A model generated the notes under the pieces. The model searched no databases, was not told the origin of the DNA, and was given only the letters and a program-made list of their open reading frames with translations. The position numbers and the translations under genes were made by a program. This document shows, one piece after another, positions 1 to 10,795 of a stretch of 64,000 nt of DNA (positions within the stretch are counted from its first letter, which is position 1; each line of letters starts with the position of its first letter). Location: contig OY759263.1 in the NCBI GenBank assembly GCA_963662155.1, forward strand, positions 9,845,081-9,909,080, given 5' to 3'. The DNA is from Lamellibrachia columna. Taxonomy: Eukaryota > Annelida > Polychaeta > Sabellida > Siboglinidae.

Positions 1-3000
1 TGCATGTTCTGTAAGCTTCTAGAAATAAACTGAAGTAACACTCAACTCTTGGTCTGACAGTCCATACACTGCATGTTCTGTAAGCTTCTAGAAATAAACT
101 GAAGTAACACTCAACTCTTGGTCTGACAGTCCATACACTGCATGTTCTGTAAGCTTCTAGAAATAAACTGAAGTAACACTCAACTCTTGGTCTGACAGTC
201 CATACACTGCATGTTCTGTAAGCTTCTAGAAATAAACTGAAGTAATACTCAACTCTTGGTCTGACAGTCCATACACTGCATGTTCTGTAAGCTTCTAGAA
301 ATAAACTGAAGTAACACTCAAGACTTGGTCTGACAGTCCATGCACTGCGAGTTCTGTAAGCTTCTAGAAATAAACTGAAGTAACACTCAACTCTTGGTCT
401 GACAGTCCATGCACTGCATGTTCTGTAAGCTTCTAGAAATAAACTGAAGTAACACTCAAGACTTGGTCTGACAGTCCATGCACTGCGTGTTCTGTAAGCT
501 TCTAGAAATAAACTGAAGTAACACTCAACTCTTGGTCTGACAGTCCATACACTGCATGTTCTGTAAGCTTCTAGAAATAAACTGAAGTAACACTCAACTC
601 TTGGTCTGACAGTCCATACACTGCATGTTCTGTAAGCTTCTAGAAATAAACTGAAGTAACACTCAACTCTTGGTCTGACAGTCCATGCACTGCATGTTCT
701 GTAAGCTTCTAGAAATAAACTGAAGTAACACTCAAGACTTGGTCTGACAGTCCATGCACTGCATGTTCTGTAAGCTTCTAGAAATAAACTGAAGTAACAC
801 TCAAGACTTGGTCTGACAGTCCATGCACTGCATGTTCTGTAAGCTTCTAGAAATAAACTGAAGTAACACTCAAGACTTGGTCTGACAGTCCATGCACTGC
901 ATGTTCTGTAAGCTTCTAGAAATAAACTGAAGTAACACTCAAGACTTGGTCTGACAGTCCATGCACTGCATGTTCTGTAAGCTTCTAGAAATAAACTGAA
1001 GTAACACTCAACTCTTGGTCTGACAGTCCATACACTGCATGTTCTGTAAGCTTCTAGAAATAAACTGAAGTAACACTCAACTCTTGGTCTGACAGTCCAT
1101 GCACTGCATGTTCTGTAAGCTTCTAGAAATAAACTGAAGTAACACTCAACTCTTGGTCTGACAGTCCATGCACTGTGTGTTCTGTACGCTTCTAGAAATA
1201 AACTGAAGTAACACTCAAGACTTGGTCTGACAGTCCATGCACTGCATGTTCTGTAAGCTTCTAGAAATAAACTGAAGTAACACTCAAGACTTGGTCTGAC
1301 AGTCCATGCACTGCATGTTCTGTAAGCTTCTAGAAATAAACTGAAGTAACACTCAACTCTTGGTCTCTAAGCTTCTAGAAATAAAGTGAAGTAACACTCA
1401 ACTCTTGGTCTGACAGTCCATGCACTGCATGTTCTGTATGCTTCTAGAAATAAACTGAAGTAACACTCAACTCTTGGTCTGACAGTCCATGCACTGCGTG
1501 TTCTGTAAGCTTCTATAAATAAACTGAAGTAACACTCAAGACTTGGTCTGACAGTCCATGCACTGCATGTTCTGTAAGCTTCTAGAAATAAACTGAAGTA
1601 ACACTCAACTCTTGGTCTGACAGTCCATGCACTGCGTGTTCTGTAAGCTTCTAGAAATAAACTGAAGTAACACTCAAGACTTGGTCTGACAGTCCATGCA
1701 CTGCATGTTCTGTAAGCTTCTAGAAATAAACTGAAGTAACACTCAACTCTTGGTCTGACAGTCCACACACTGCATGTTCTGTAAGCTTCTAGAAATAAAC
1801 TGAAGTAACACTCAACTCTTGGTCTGACAGTCCATACACTGCATGTTCTGTAAGCTTCTAGAAATAAACTGAAGTAACACTCAAGACTTGGTCTGACAGT
1901 CCATGCACTGCATGTTCTGTAAGCTTCTAGAAATAAACTGAAGTAACACTCAACTCTTGGTCTGACAGTCCACACACTGCATGTTCTGTAAGCTTCTAGA
2001 AATAAACTGAAGTAACACTCAACTCTTGGTCTGACAGTCCATACACAGCATGTTCTGTAAGCTTCTAGAAATAAACTGAAGTAACACTCAAGACTTGGTC
2101 TGACAGTCCATGCACTGCATGTTCTGTAAGCTTCTAGAAATAAACTGAAGTAACACTCAACTCTTGGTCTGACAGTCCATACACTGCATGTTCTGTAAGC
2201 TTCTAGAAATAAACTGAAGTAACACTCAACTCTTGGTCTGACAGTCCACACACTGCATGTTCTGTAAGCTTCTAGAAATAAACTGAAGTAACACTCAACT
2301 CTTGGTCTGACAGTCCATACACAGCATGTTCTGTAAGCTTCTAGAAATAAACTGAAGTAACACTCAACTCTTTGTCTGACAGTCCATGCACTGCGTGTTC
2401 TGTAAGCTTCTAGAAATAAACTGAAGTAACACTCAACTCTTGGTCTGACAGTCCATACACTGCATGTTCTGTAAGCTTCTAGAAATAAACTGAAGTAACA
2501 CTCAACTCTTGGTCTGACAGTCCATGCACTGCGTGTTCTGTAAGCTTCTAGAAATAAAGTGAAGTAACACTCAACTCTTGGTCTGACAGTCCATGCACTG
2601 CATGTTCTGTATGCTTCTAGAAATAAACTGAAGTAACACTCAACTCTTGGTCTGACAGTCCATGCACTGCATGTTCTGTAAGCTTCTAGAAATAAACTGA
2701 AGTAACACTCAAGACTTGGTCAGTCCATGCACTGCGTGTTCTGTATGCTTCTAGAAATAAACTGAAGTAACACTCAACTCTTGGTCTGACAGTCCATGCA
2801 CTGCGTGTTCTGTAAGCTTCTAGAAATAAACTGAAGTAACACTCAACTCTTGGTCTGACAGTCCATGCACTGCATGTTCTGTAAGCTTCTAGAAATAAAC
2901 TGAAGTAACACTCAACTCTTGGTCTGACAGTCCATGCACTGCATGTTCTGTAAGCTTCTAGAAATAAACTGAAGTAACACTCAACTCTTGGTCTGACAGT

Positions 3001-4056
3001 CCATGCACTGCATGTTCTGTAAGCTTCTAGAAATAAACTGAAGTAACACTCAACTCTTGGTCTGACAGTCCATGCACTGCATGTTCTGTAAGCTTCTAGA
3101 AATAAACTGAAGTAACACTCAAGACTTGGTCTGACAGTCCATGCACTGCATGTTCTGTAAGCTTCTAGAAATAAACTGAAGTAACACTCAAGACTTGGTC
3201 TGACAGTCCATGCACTGCATGTTCTGTAAGCTTCTAGAAATAAACTGAAGTAACACTCAACTCTTGGTCTGACAGTCCATGCACTGTATGTTCTGTAAGC
3301 TTCTAGAAATAAACTGAAGTAACACTCAACTCTTGGTCTGACAGTCCATGCACTGCATGTTCTGTAAGCTTCTAGAAATAAACTGAAGTAACACTCAAGA
3401 CTTGGTCTGACAGTCCATGCACTGCATGTTCTGTAAGCTTCTAGAAATAAACTGAAGTAACACTCAAGACTTGGTCTGACAGTCAATGCACTGCATGTTC
3501 TGTAAGCTTCTAGAAATAAACTGAAGTAACACTCAACTCTTGGTCTGACAGTCCATGCACTGCATGTTCTGTAAGCTTCTAGAAATAAACTGAAGTAACA
3601 CTCAAGACTTGGTCTGACAGTCCATGCACTGCATGTTCTGTAAGCTTCTAGAAATAAACTGAAGTAACACTCAACTCTTGGTCTGACAGTCCATGCACTG
3701 CATGTTCTGTAAGCTTCTAGAAATAAACTGAAGTAACACTCAACTCTTGGTCTGACAGTCCATGCACTGCATGTTCTGTAAGCTTCTAGAAATAAACTGA
3801 AGTAACACTCAACTCTTGGTCTGACAGTCCATACACTGCATGTTCTGTAAGCTTCTAGAAATAAACTGAAGTAACACTCAACTCTTGGTCTGACAGTCCA
3901 TACACTGCATGTTCTGTAAGCTTCTAGAAATAAACTGAAGTAACACTCAACTCTTGGTCTGACAGTCCATGCACTGCATGTTCTGTAAGCTTCTAGAAAT
4001 AAACTGAAGTAACACTCAACTCTTGGTCTGACAGTCCATGCACTGCATGTTCTGTA
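1..4056. repeat. 69-bp tandem satellite array, about 59 copies
   Basis: The window opens inside a head-to-tail array with a 69-bp unit that continues off the left edge. Each unit holds AAGCTTCTAGAAATAAACTG followed by a GAAGTAACACTCAA block. Copies differ at a few fixed sites: CAACTC or CAAGAC, CCATAC or CCATGC, GCATG or GCGTG. Two copies carry deletions, one of about 27 bp near 1366 and one of 4 bp near 2719. Because 69 is a multiple of three, both long minus-strand reading frames across the array are 23-residue echoes of the repeat, not genes. The array ends within a unit at about 4056, where unrelated sequence begins. Copies are nearly identical, which points to recent homogenisation. Confidence 0.97.
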
Positions 4057-4229
4057 TGCTCGGTACTGTACTTGTAGTGCACAGTGACCGTACAACAGGT
4101 AGAAGGAATTGTATTTCATTTCAGTGCCTCACCAGAAAGATACACATTACCAACTTCCTGTACCTATTAATATGCCAAGTTCTACACAAGCTGCATGCTC
4201 AGTACCTACTGGCCTTGAGGTGTGTTTAA
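4057..4229. other. Unique junction between satellite and LINE
   Basis: A short non-repetitive stretch with no supportable gene. A 63-codon frame crosses the satellite edge but shows no coding signature. Confidence 0.5.
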
Positions 4230-5560
4230 ATGCAAGGAACATATAAAATAAAAAAAACCGAATTAAACGTTATGGTAGAAGACATTAACCCTCACAGAAC
4301 TGGTATAACCAAATCATGGGCCAACAAAGGCATATCAGAGGCTGAATTAGGACTGGCAGGATATTTAATGTTTAGGAGAGATCGAATAGGAAGAAGGGGA
4401 GGGCGAGTTATTTTATATATTAAAGAATCTATTCTGGCTTACGAAATAAAATTAGAAAGAGAAGCAAATTGCGATGAAGCTGTTTGGTGCAATATAGTTA
4501 CAGGAAATTCAACATTAACTACTGGATTAGTTTACCAAAGTCCAAACATAAACGAAGAGGATAAAGCAAAAATACAAAATGCTATAAAGGAACTGAGTAA
4601 AGGGGAATGTATCATAATGGGAGATTTTAACCACGGACACATACATTGGAAATATCTACAGGGGGTGAGGACCAGCACTTTCTATTTTAAATTCAGGATA
4701 GCTATTTAGGACAGTTAATTGTAACTCCAGAAATGGTAGCTAAGAAAATAAAGGCAATGAAGGACAATAAATTACCTGGAGTGGATGGAATTCCTCCAAA
4801 ACTACTGATGGAAACAGTAGAACAAATTAGTATACCACTTGCAAGAGTGTTCAACTTGTCATTAAAAGAGGGAGTGGTTCCTTTTGAATGGAAAGAAGCA
4901 AACATCACACCATTATTTAAAGAGTTCGAGAAATAAGTCAGAGAACTACAGACCAGTGAGTTTAACATCACTGATTTGTAAATTATTAGAAAGGAAAATT
5001 AAAGACTATATGGTTGACTTACTTGTTAGGCATAAATTATTAAATCCATCTCAACATGGATTCCTAAAAGCGAGGTCATGCTTAACAAATATGTTATGTT
5101 TTTTGGAAGAAATCACTAAGTGGATACACGAGAGAAAGCTTTTGACAAAGTGCCACATCAAAGATTACTTTAAAAGCCTGTGGTATCAGAGATGGCATAA
5201 TCGACTGGATAGAAGAATAGCTGACTGACAGAAGAGAGCATGTTGTAGATGGGGAGGTTTCAAACTGGAAATCTGTTTTGATTGGGATACCACAAGGATC
5301 ATTATTAGGACCTTTATTATTCTTAATTATAGACCTAGAGGACATGAGGTAACATTAGTAAAGGATCAGTGTAGACTGGATATCAGGAAGAACTCGTTCT
5401 CACAGAGGACAATCAATGAATGGAACAAATTATCTACAGATTGTGTAACTACTAGCCGTATGAATATGTTTAAAAACACATATCTCAGGAGGGCAGATTA
5501 CACACAGATTAAAAATGTTTGACTCTTGATAAGCCAATGGCTTCCTTGTCCACTTGTCAT
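4230..5560 (+). mobile_element. CR1-like LINE, internally deleted and frameshifted
   Basis: Three conceptual segments appear in the order expected for a non-LTR retrotransposon. At 4230-4660 is part of an apurinic-like endonuclease domain, with the motifs GLVYQSPNIN and IIMGDFNHGHIHW. At 4733-5110 is the start of the reverse transcriptase, with DNKLPGVDGIPPKLL, then NYRPVSLTSLICKLLERKI and NPSQHGFLKARSCLTN. At 5140-5335 are frameshifted remnants of the FDKVPHQ and GIPQGSLLGPLL motifs. The sequence then jumps to the extreme 3' end (GHEV-LVKDQCRLDIRK), which closely matches 24270-24460. The active-site YADD region is missing and several frame breaks occur, so the copy is dead. CR1/L2-like affinity is by motif style only. 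Confidence 0.85.
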
Positions 5561-8500
5561 CATCACAATTGGCCATTTGTAAAAACAGAAATTTTATGCA
5601 AAAGTGCATGATGTCACTGTTTATTCAAACATGCTAAAAAGCTGAATGTTTGTACATCTAAATGAAGCAGTTCATTTAACGACCACAGTCTACCTTTCCC
5701 GAGTGAAGAATTTCACCTATATTAAAAGTCTACTTTTCAACCATCCATTGAGCGTTCGCTTAAGACAGGTTTGACTGTAGGCTTAATGGCTGGGAAACAA
5801 TTACAAACAGTTCAGGTTTCTTGCTCCACAGTTGTGAATTTTACAACTTTAATCAACTCTATATTGCAGGACACCAAGTCACCAAAGCAGTGACTACTCA
5901 GTTCAGAAGGAAATTACTGTATACATCACGGATAGCTAGAAACATGACTCATTTGAACATGATCACGTAATTCATGTCAATAATCACATGACACAAATTA
6001 GTCAAATTAAGTCATTGAAGCAAAAAAAAAACACCTGCAGAATGACTAAATATTTGTCATTCGTTGATTCTGATAACGATGTTAAAACAAGGAAATATCC
6101 TGGTGGATCCAGGCCACAATTATAACATCTCACTAGAAACAGCCTGTATTGACAGTTTCTGTGAAATATTCATGCAGGTGTCCCAGTGCATGGACATTTA
6201 CCACAACACATTTTTTTCAAATCTGCTACATCACTACCTTAACTGTTAGTGTTACTTGAATGCACTTACTTCCTAGTTGATAGAATCATCAAATTCAGCC
6301 AACAGTAGACCCTTTGATATGCTACATTCCAGTGGAATGGAAGAATTGTAGTTTACTGTCTTGATGAAACTGTCAACACTTCTACTTATATGAACTGACA
6401 GTCATCTCTCAGCCTATGCACATACACTTAGTCAACATGGTCTGCTTTTCTGGGAATAAACAGAAATAAAACTGCAGTCACAATTTCACAAGTTTAGCCA
6501 CCTGCTATACATGACTAGATTAGGGAATGTTGCATGTTGTGGGAAGTTATGACAGTCATGGTGTAGCTAGATCAAACAAAGGATGACTAAGTCTCAGCAT
6601 GACCGGTTTGCACGTTTCAACCTGCAATCGTGGTTATACTTATAGCTTCCTTCAATCTGTTCACGCCTTATCACGTGGCATATCAACTGACAGTCACTAC
6701 TGTTACTAAACTAAAGCAGTTGATATAATTAATTCATGGTAATGTGCAACTTCCTGTGTCGAATTTCATTTTGTTTTACACCGATAGCGTATAAAAACAC
6801 ACCGTTTTGTAAATATCGATTCGTGTCAACTATTAATATTATATACGGCACCGACACTTAGATATGTGTGGAACAGACTGTAGCGTAGGGCCGTACTCAG
6901 ACTCAGTGAGTTTTCTTGGAGCCACATTTAAGAAGACACACACATAAACAATGTATACATAGAACATCTTATGGAAATAATAGTTTTATATACATACTGT
7001 GCTTTTATTATAAAAATCACAACTGTAATTTGTAAGCCAGCATTTTCTAATTTAGGTTATATGACATTAGGGCGATAATATGTCGACCGAACACTATTAA
7101 ACCAAATATAAAAATTGGGAAAATTTGTTTACTAAATATAGCACTAGATAACTAACACATTCCATCATACTGTGGATACTTACGGAAATCCAACAAAACT
7201 CCTGCTTCCCCCAAACGAAACGGCAAATGGCGAAGTTGAATCTAAATGGGGAATTCCCACAGTCATTTCTTAGCCTCGTTCTGGAGATCGGAAAAGATAA
7301 TTTCCGTCCATGGCAAACAAACAAGCAGTTGCTCGCTGCGTTATCGCTCACACAACCCACTCATGGATCGCTAGGCCAGGGTCATCTTCTGCCGTAAGTA
7401 TGCGGTCATAAAGATATTTTGCTCTCATGCTGATGATCTTATAATGAAATGCAAATTATATTGTTTGCGTTCGGAATGTATCATTTGAAGTGACACAATA
7501 ATAACCTCACGAATGGTCGCTGCCGATACTACAGTACTGACCTGGCAGTACTGTCACGACACTTGACTCTACTCTAGACACTACTACACTATATAGTCAC
7601 TACTTACTCCGAACAATGTCGCACAAGACGAGGAAACCAGTTAAATTCTATGGCCAGCCGCACTGGCAATGAACGAAATAAATGCATAAACGTCATTCGG
7701 CTGTTTGTTGATTATTAAGCCATAACTTTCCAATTATTTCAACTTTTATGACAAGTCAGGCTTATTGTAGCTCTTCAACATGCTTTATAAAACACATATA
7801 CAAATATTTGTTGTGAATATATAACGTTAATTTGTTTCTCGAACTCGTTTTAATTATTCCTACTTTTATGGCAAGATTGGTTTGCCATACTTCTTCCATA
7901 AAATGGCAATTACTATCGCGTGGCCAAAAACGAGACACGCACCAGCAGACGCTCAATAATAATATAATTTATGGCAAGTATGCAAAGTCGTTTGTTATCT
8001 GGGTATGAATATCATAAAAGTGTTCCGTGTTGTATTATATGTCAAAATGTATTATATGTCAAAATGTATTATATGTCAAAATGTATTTTGCTCAGACAAG
8101 ACTATATCGTTATTGTCGTAAACATACGCTGTGACGTCTGTAACTCGAGATCAAGCGAGATTTCAATGGGTTGAATTTAGGAATGGGTTGAATTTGACGC
8201 CGGTGACTATACTGTATGCTGTCACAACTGGACACTAGTTTCCCGCATCGTGGAGTGGGCGTGGTCCGCTGAGCGTGGATTAGAAGTAAGACCCTGTGGC
8301 TAGGTGGCAACTGTGTTTTTAGTATACGTTGGGTCGTTGCCCCCCCCACACACACACACAAAACGTATACTATTTCAACGCGTAATCAACCACAGTAGAT
8401 ACTTGCTTGTAAACTATGCTCCCAAATAAACATCTGCACAGAAGGAATACATTCATTGGAAAGTAGACTCCTCACAGACAACAGGACGTGACTGGTTGAT

Positions 8501-9106
8501 AGCGCGAACTGTTTAACATGCAAGATACAATCAACATATGAGAAAACATAAACCAGATGACTGGGTGGAAGTGGAGATGGCAGATGCAATCTCTCGATGA
8601 CACATTATAAATCAAGAAAATAACATGAACAAAAACAACTATAATCGATGCGTATTCCACGAACTACATGCCCTGAACAGGATCAGTTAATTTAAATATC
8701 TAGGCACTGAGATCATCACTGATATACACTGTGTACCCCGTCTGATAGTTAGACATTTATGCCGGGCGGTCCGCGGGACCCGGGTACCCGCCGCTACCCG
8801 GCACCTGGCTTGGAAGGCAGTGGTCCACGACTGTAGGTCGCGTAGTCGTCGAATGTGTCGATATAGATTGTGTAGCCCGCATGCAACTGTCGGCGTTCGG
8901 TAAATGGAAAGATAACCAAACATATTTAACTCATTCCTAACTCGCATTTTCGACTCCAAAAACGTTCATTCGGACAGGACATGACTAGTTCAAAATAACA
9001 TTGCCAGAGATCTGTACATCTACCAGCAACATGGCCAGAGGCACCAGCGAGGTGCATAATGTAACCGTCAAAAGCACACCTTCGTATCGCGCACAACCAA
9101 CGACAC
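5561..9106. other. Intergenic, no supportable gene
   Basis: Reading frames here are short and lack family signatures. The stretch holds scattered AT-rich sequence, a more CpG-rich patch near 7200-7600 and 8750-9100, a small C-run/AC microsatellite at about 8340-8361, and a 17-bp triple repeat listed separately. Confidence 0.5.
8034..8087. repeat. 17-bp tandem repeat, three copies
   Basis: The unit GTCAAAATGTATTATAT occurs three times head to tail at 8041, 8058 and 8075. Confidence 0.9.
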
Positions 9107-9151
9107 GCACTAGCAGTCGCGTCGGTGCTTCTCCGCAGCGACTGCTAGTGC
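9107..9151. other. Perfect 14-bp inverted repeat (hairpin)
   Basis: GCACTAGCAGTCGC at 9107-9120 is the exact reverse complement of 9138-9151, with a 17-nt loop. The 3' arm runs directly into the first unit of the 26-bp minisatellite that follows. Confidence 0.9.
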
Positions 9152-9732
9152 TTAGCGTAATCCGCCAGAAGTAAGGTGATGCGTAATCCGCCAGAAGTAT
9201 GGTGATGCGTAATCCGTCAGAAGTATGGTGATGCGTAATCCGCCAGAAGTATGGTGATGCGCAATCCCTCAGAAGTATGGTGCTTAGCGCAATTCGCCAG
9301 AAATATGGTGATGCGTGATCCGCCAGAAGTTTGGTGATGCGTAATCCGCCAGAAGTATGGTGATGCGCAATCCGTCAGAAGTATGGTGCTTAGCGTAATC
9401 CGTCAGAAGTATGGTGATGCGTAATCCGCCAGAAGTATGGCGATGCGTAATCCGCCAGAAGTATGGTGATGCGTAATCCGCCAGAAGTATGGTGATGCGT
9501 AATCCGTCAGAAGTATGGTGATGCGTAATCCGTCAGAAGTATGGTGATGCGTAATCCGCCAGAAGTATGGTGATGCGTAATCCGCCAGAAGTTTGGTGAT
9601 GCGTAATCCGTCAGAAGTATGGTGATGCGTAATCCGCCAGAAGTTTGGTGATGCGTAATCCGTCAGAAGTTTGGTGATGCGTAATCCGTCAGAAGTATGG
9701 TGATGCGTAATCCGCCAGAAGTTTGGCGATGC
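9152..9732. repeat. 26-bp minisatellite, about 22 copies
   Basis: The unit is GCGTAATCCGCCAGAAGTAT followed by GGTGAT. Copies vary at CCGCC/CCGTC and TATGG/TTTGG, and a few longer variants carry GTGCTTAGCG in place of GTGATGCG. No unique spacers separate the units, so it is a minisatellite and not a CRISPR-type array. Confidence 0.95.
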
Positions 9733-10611
9733 TGTTGAAGCTAAACGTGGTCAACGGACGTTGAATTCCATGCAAGATATATGCACCAAAATGGCCCGCG
9801 TCTTGGGCGCGAGCGTGCTCCGTGTGCAATACGTTGCCCATAATTTACCTACTGAACAGATCCCCCTAAACTAACCCATGAAAAAACAGCGGCCCTGACA
9901 CAGTCAACGGCCGAGAGGGGTCGGATGTCTGGCGGCCCGAGGGGCTCATTGGTTTGTTTACGACGCCTGTGCTTTCAACCATATGCCGAATCTGGTCACC
10001 ACCACCATACACGTTCGTAAATGTGTGTGCATTGCAATTATTCTAATGGTTGAGATCAAACTGGATCGTCCGTTATAACTATTACGCATACTAACATATT
10101 TCAGATGCGTTCCTAGTATACAGACCACCCACCCACGTTTTTCTTAAGTCTATTTCGTTTAGAAGGCACATGACAACGGTTGATCCACAATCGCCATGAC
10201 TCCATTCAGAAACAGACCGTGTATTGAAGGTTGTTTCACAATGAGCAGCCTGACCACAACACCTCAACCGTTCTTTTCAGGACAATAAATGTACCAAGAT
10301 AATCAGCAGGTGTCATTCGATCACGTATGCGCGATTGTTAGTCTTAGATCCGACCCACGTTTCAGTCAATGATTATAGCATATCACATTTGTCAACACCT
10401 TTGGACGTTACAAGATACGTCAGAGGTAAGCTTTATGCATGTGATAGAGCGAACATACAAATTAATTAAATGCACATAAGAAGCGTATCGCTGTCTACAA
10501 TTATGCAGTCTATTACTCGAATTTGCCGCGTTCACTGCATCATCTTTGTTAACGAAGTTGATATCGTTGCTATTGAAGCACATTTCCACAATCTTGCGTA
10601 TTCGTTTTATT
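9733..10611. other. Intergenic, no supportable gene
   Basis: Mixed-composition sequence with no coding frame that shows family motifs on either strand. Confidence 0.45.
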
Positions 10612-10795
10612 AACTTGAGGCACGGTGGCGTACACGTGTTTGGTGGCGTACACGTGTTTGGTGGCGTACACGTGTTTGGAACACCGGACTTTCAGTCAAG
10701 AGAACCCGGGTTCGAATCCTCTTCAAGGGTTGGACAACTTCGCTCACTCCGCGTTGGCTTAGTTCATTCAGCTGTATAAATGAGTGCCTGTACTG
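10612..10795 (+). mobile_element. tRNA-derived SINE-like copy
   Basis: A polymerase III type promoter is visible. A box-A-like TGGCGTACACGTG lies upstream of AACACCGGACTTTCAGTC (anticodon-arm-like) and a strong box B, GGGTTCGAATCC, at about 10708-10719. A SINE-style tail follows (TTGGCTTAGTTCATTCAGCT). The missing 3' acceptor strand and the non-tRNA tail argue for a SINE over a functional tRNA gene. The head resembles a Glu/Lys-type tRNA, but parentage is uncertain. Confidence 0.7.
10625..10679 (+). repeat. 18-bp triplication over the SINE box A
   Basis: GGTGGCGTACACGTGTTT occurs three times in a row, so the SINE head has three candidate box-A motifs and a single box B. Confidence 0.85.

Noticed and set aside
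1367..4119. Long minus-strand frames of 294 and 477 codons made of 23-residue repeats
   Set aside because: They are translations of the 69-bp satellite, whose length is a multiple of three; no non-repeat domain is present.
8687..8959. 90-codon minus-strand frame over a GC-rich patch
   Set aside because: Arg-rich translation typical of a CpG-rich antisense frame; no homology recognised.
9152..9732. CRISPR-like array
   Set aside because: Units are contiguous with no unique spacers, and the context is a eukaryotic genome.
10680..10730. Functional tRNA gene
   Set aside because: Box B and an anticodon-like arm are present, but no acceptor stem closes and a SINE tail follows.
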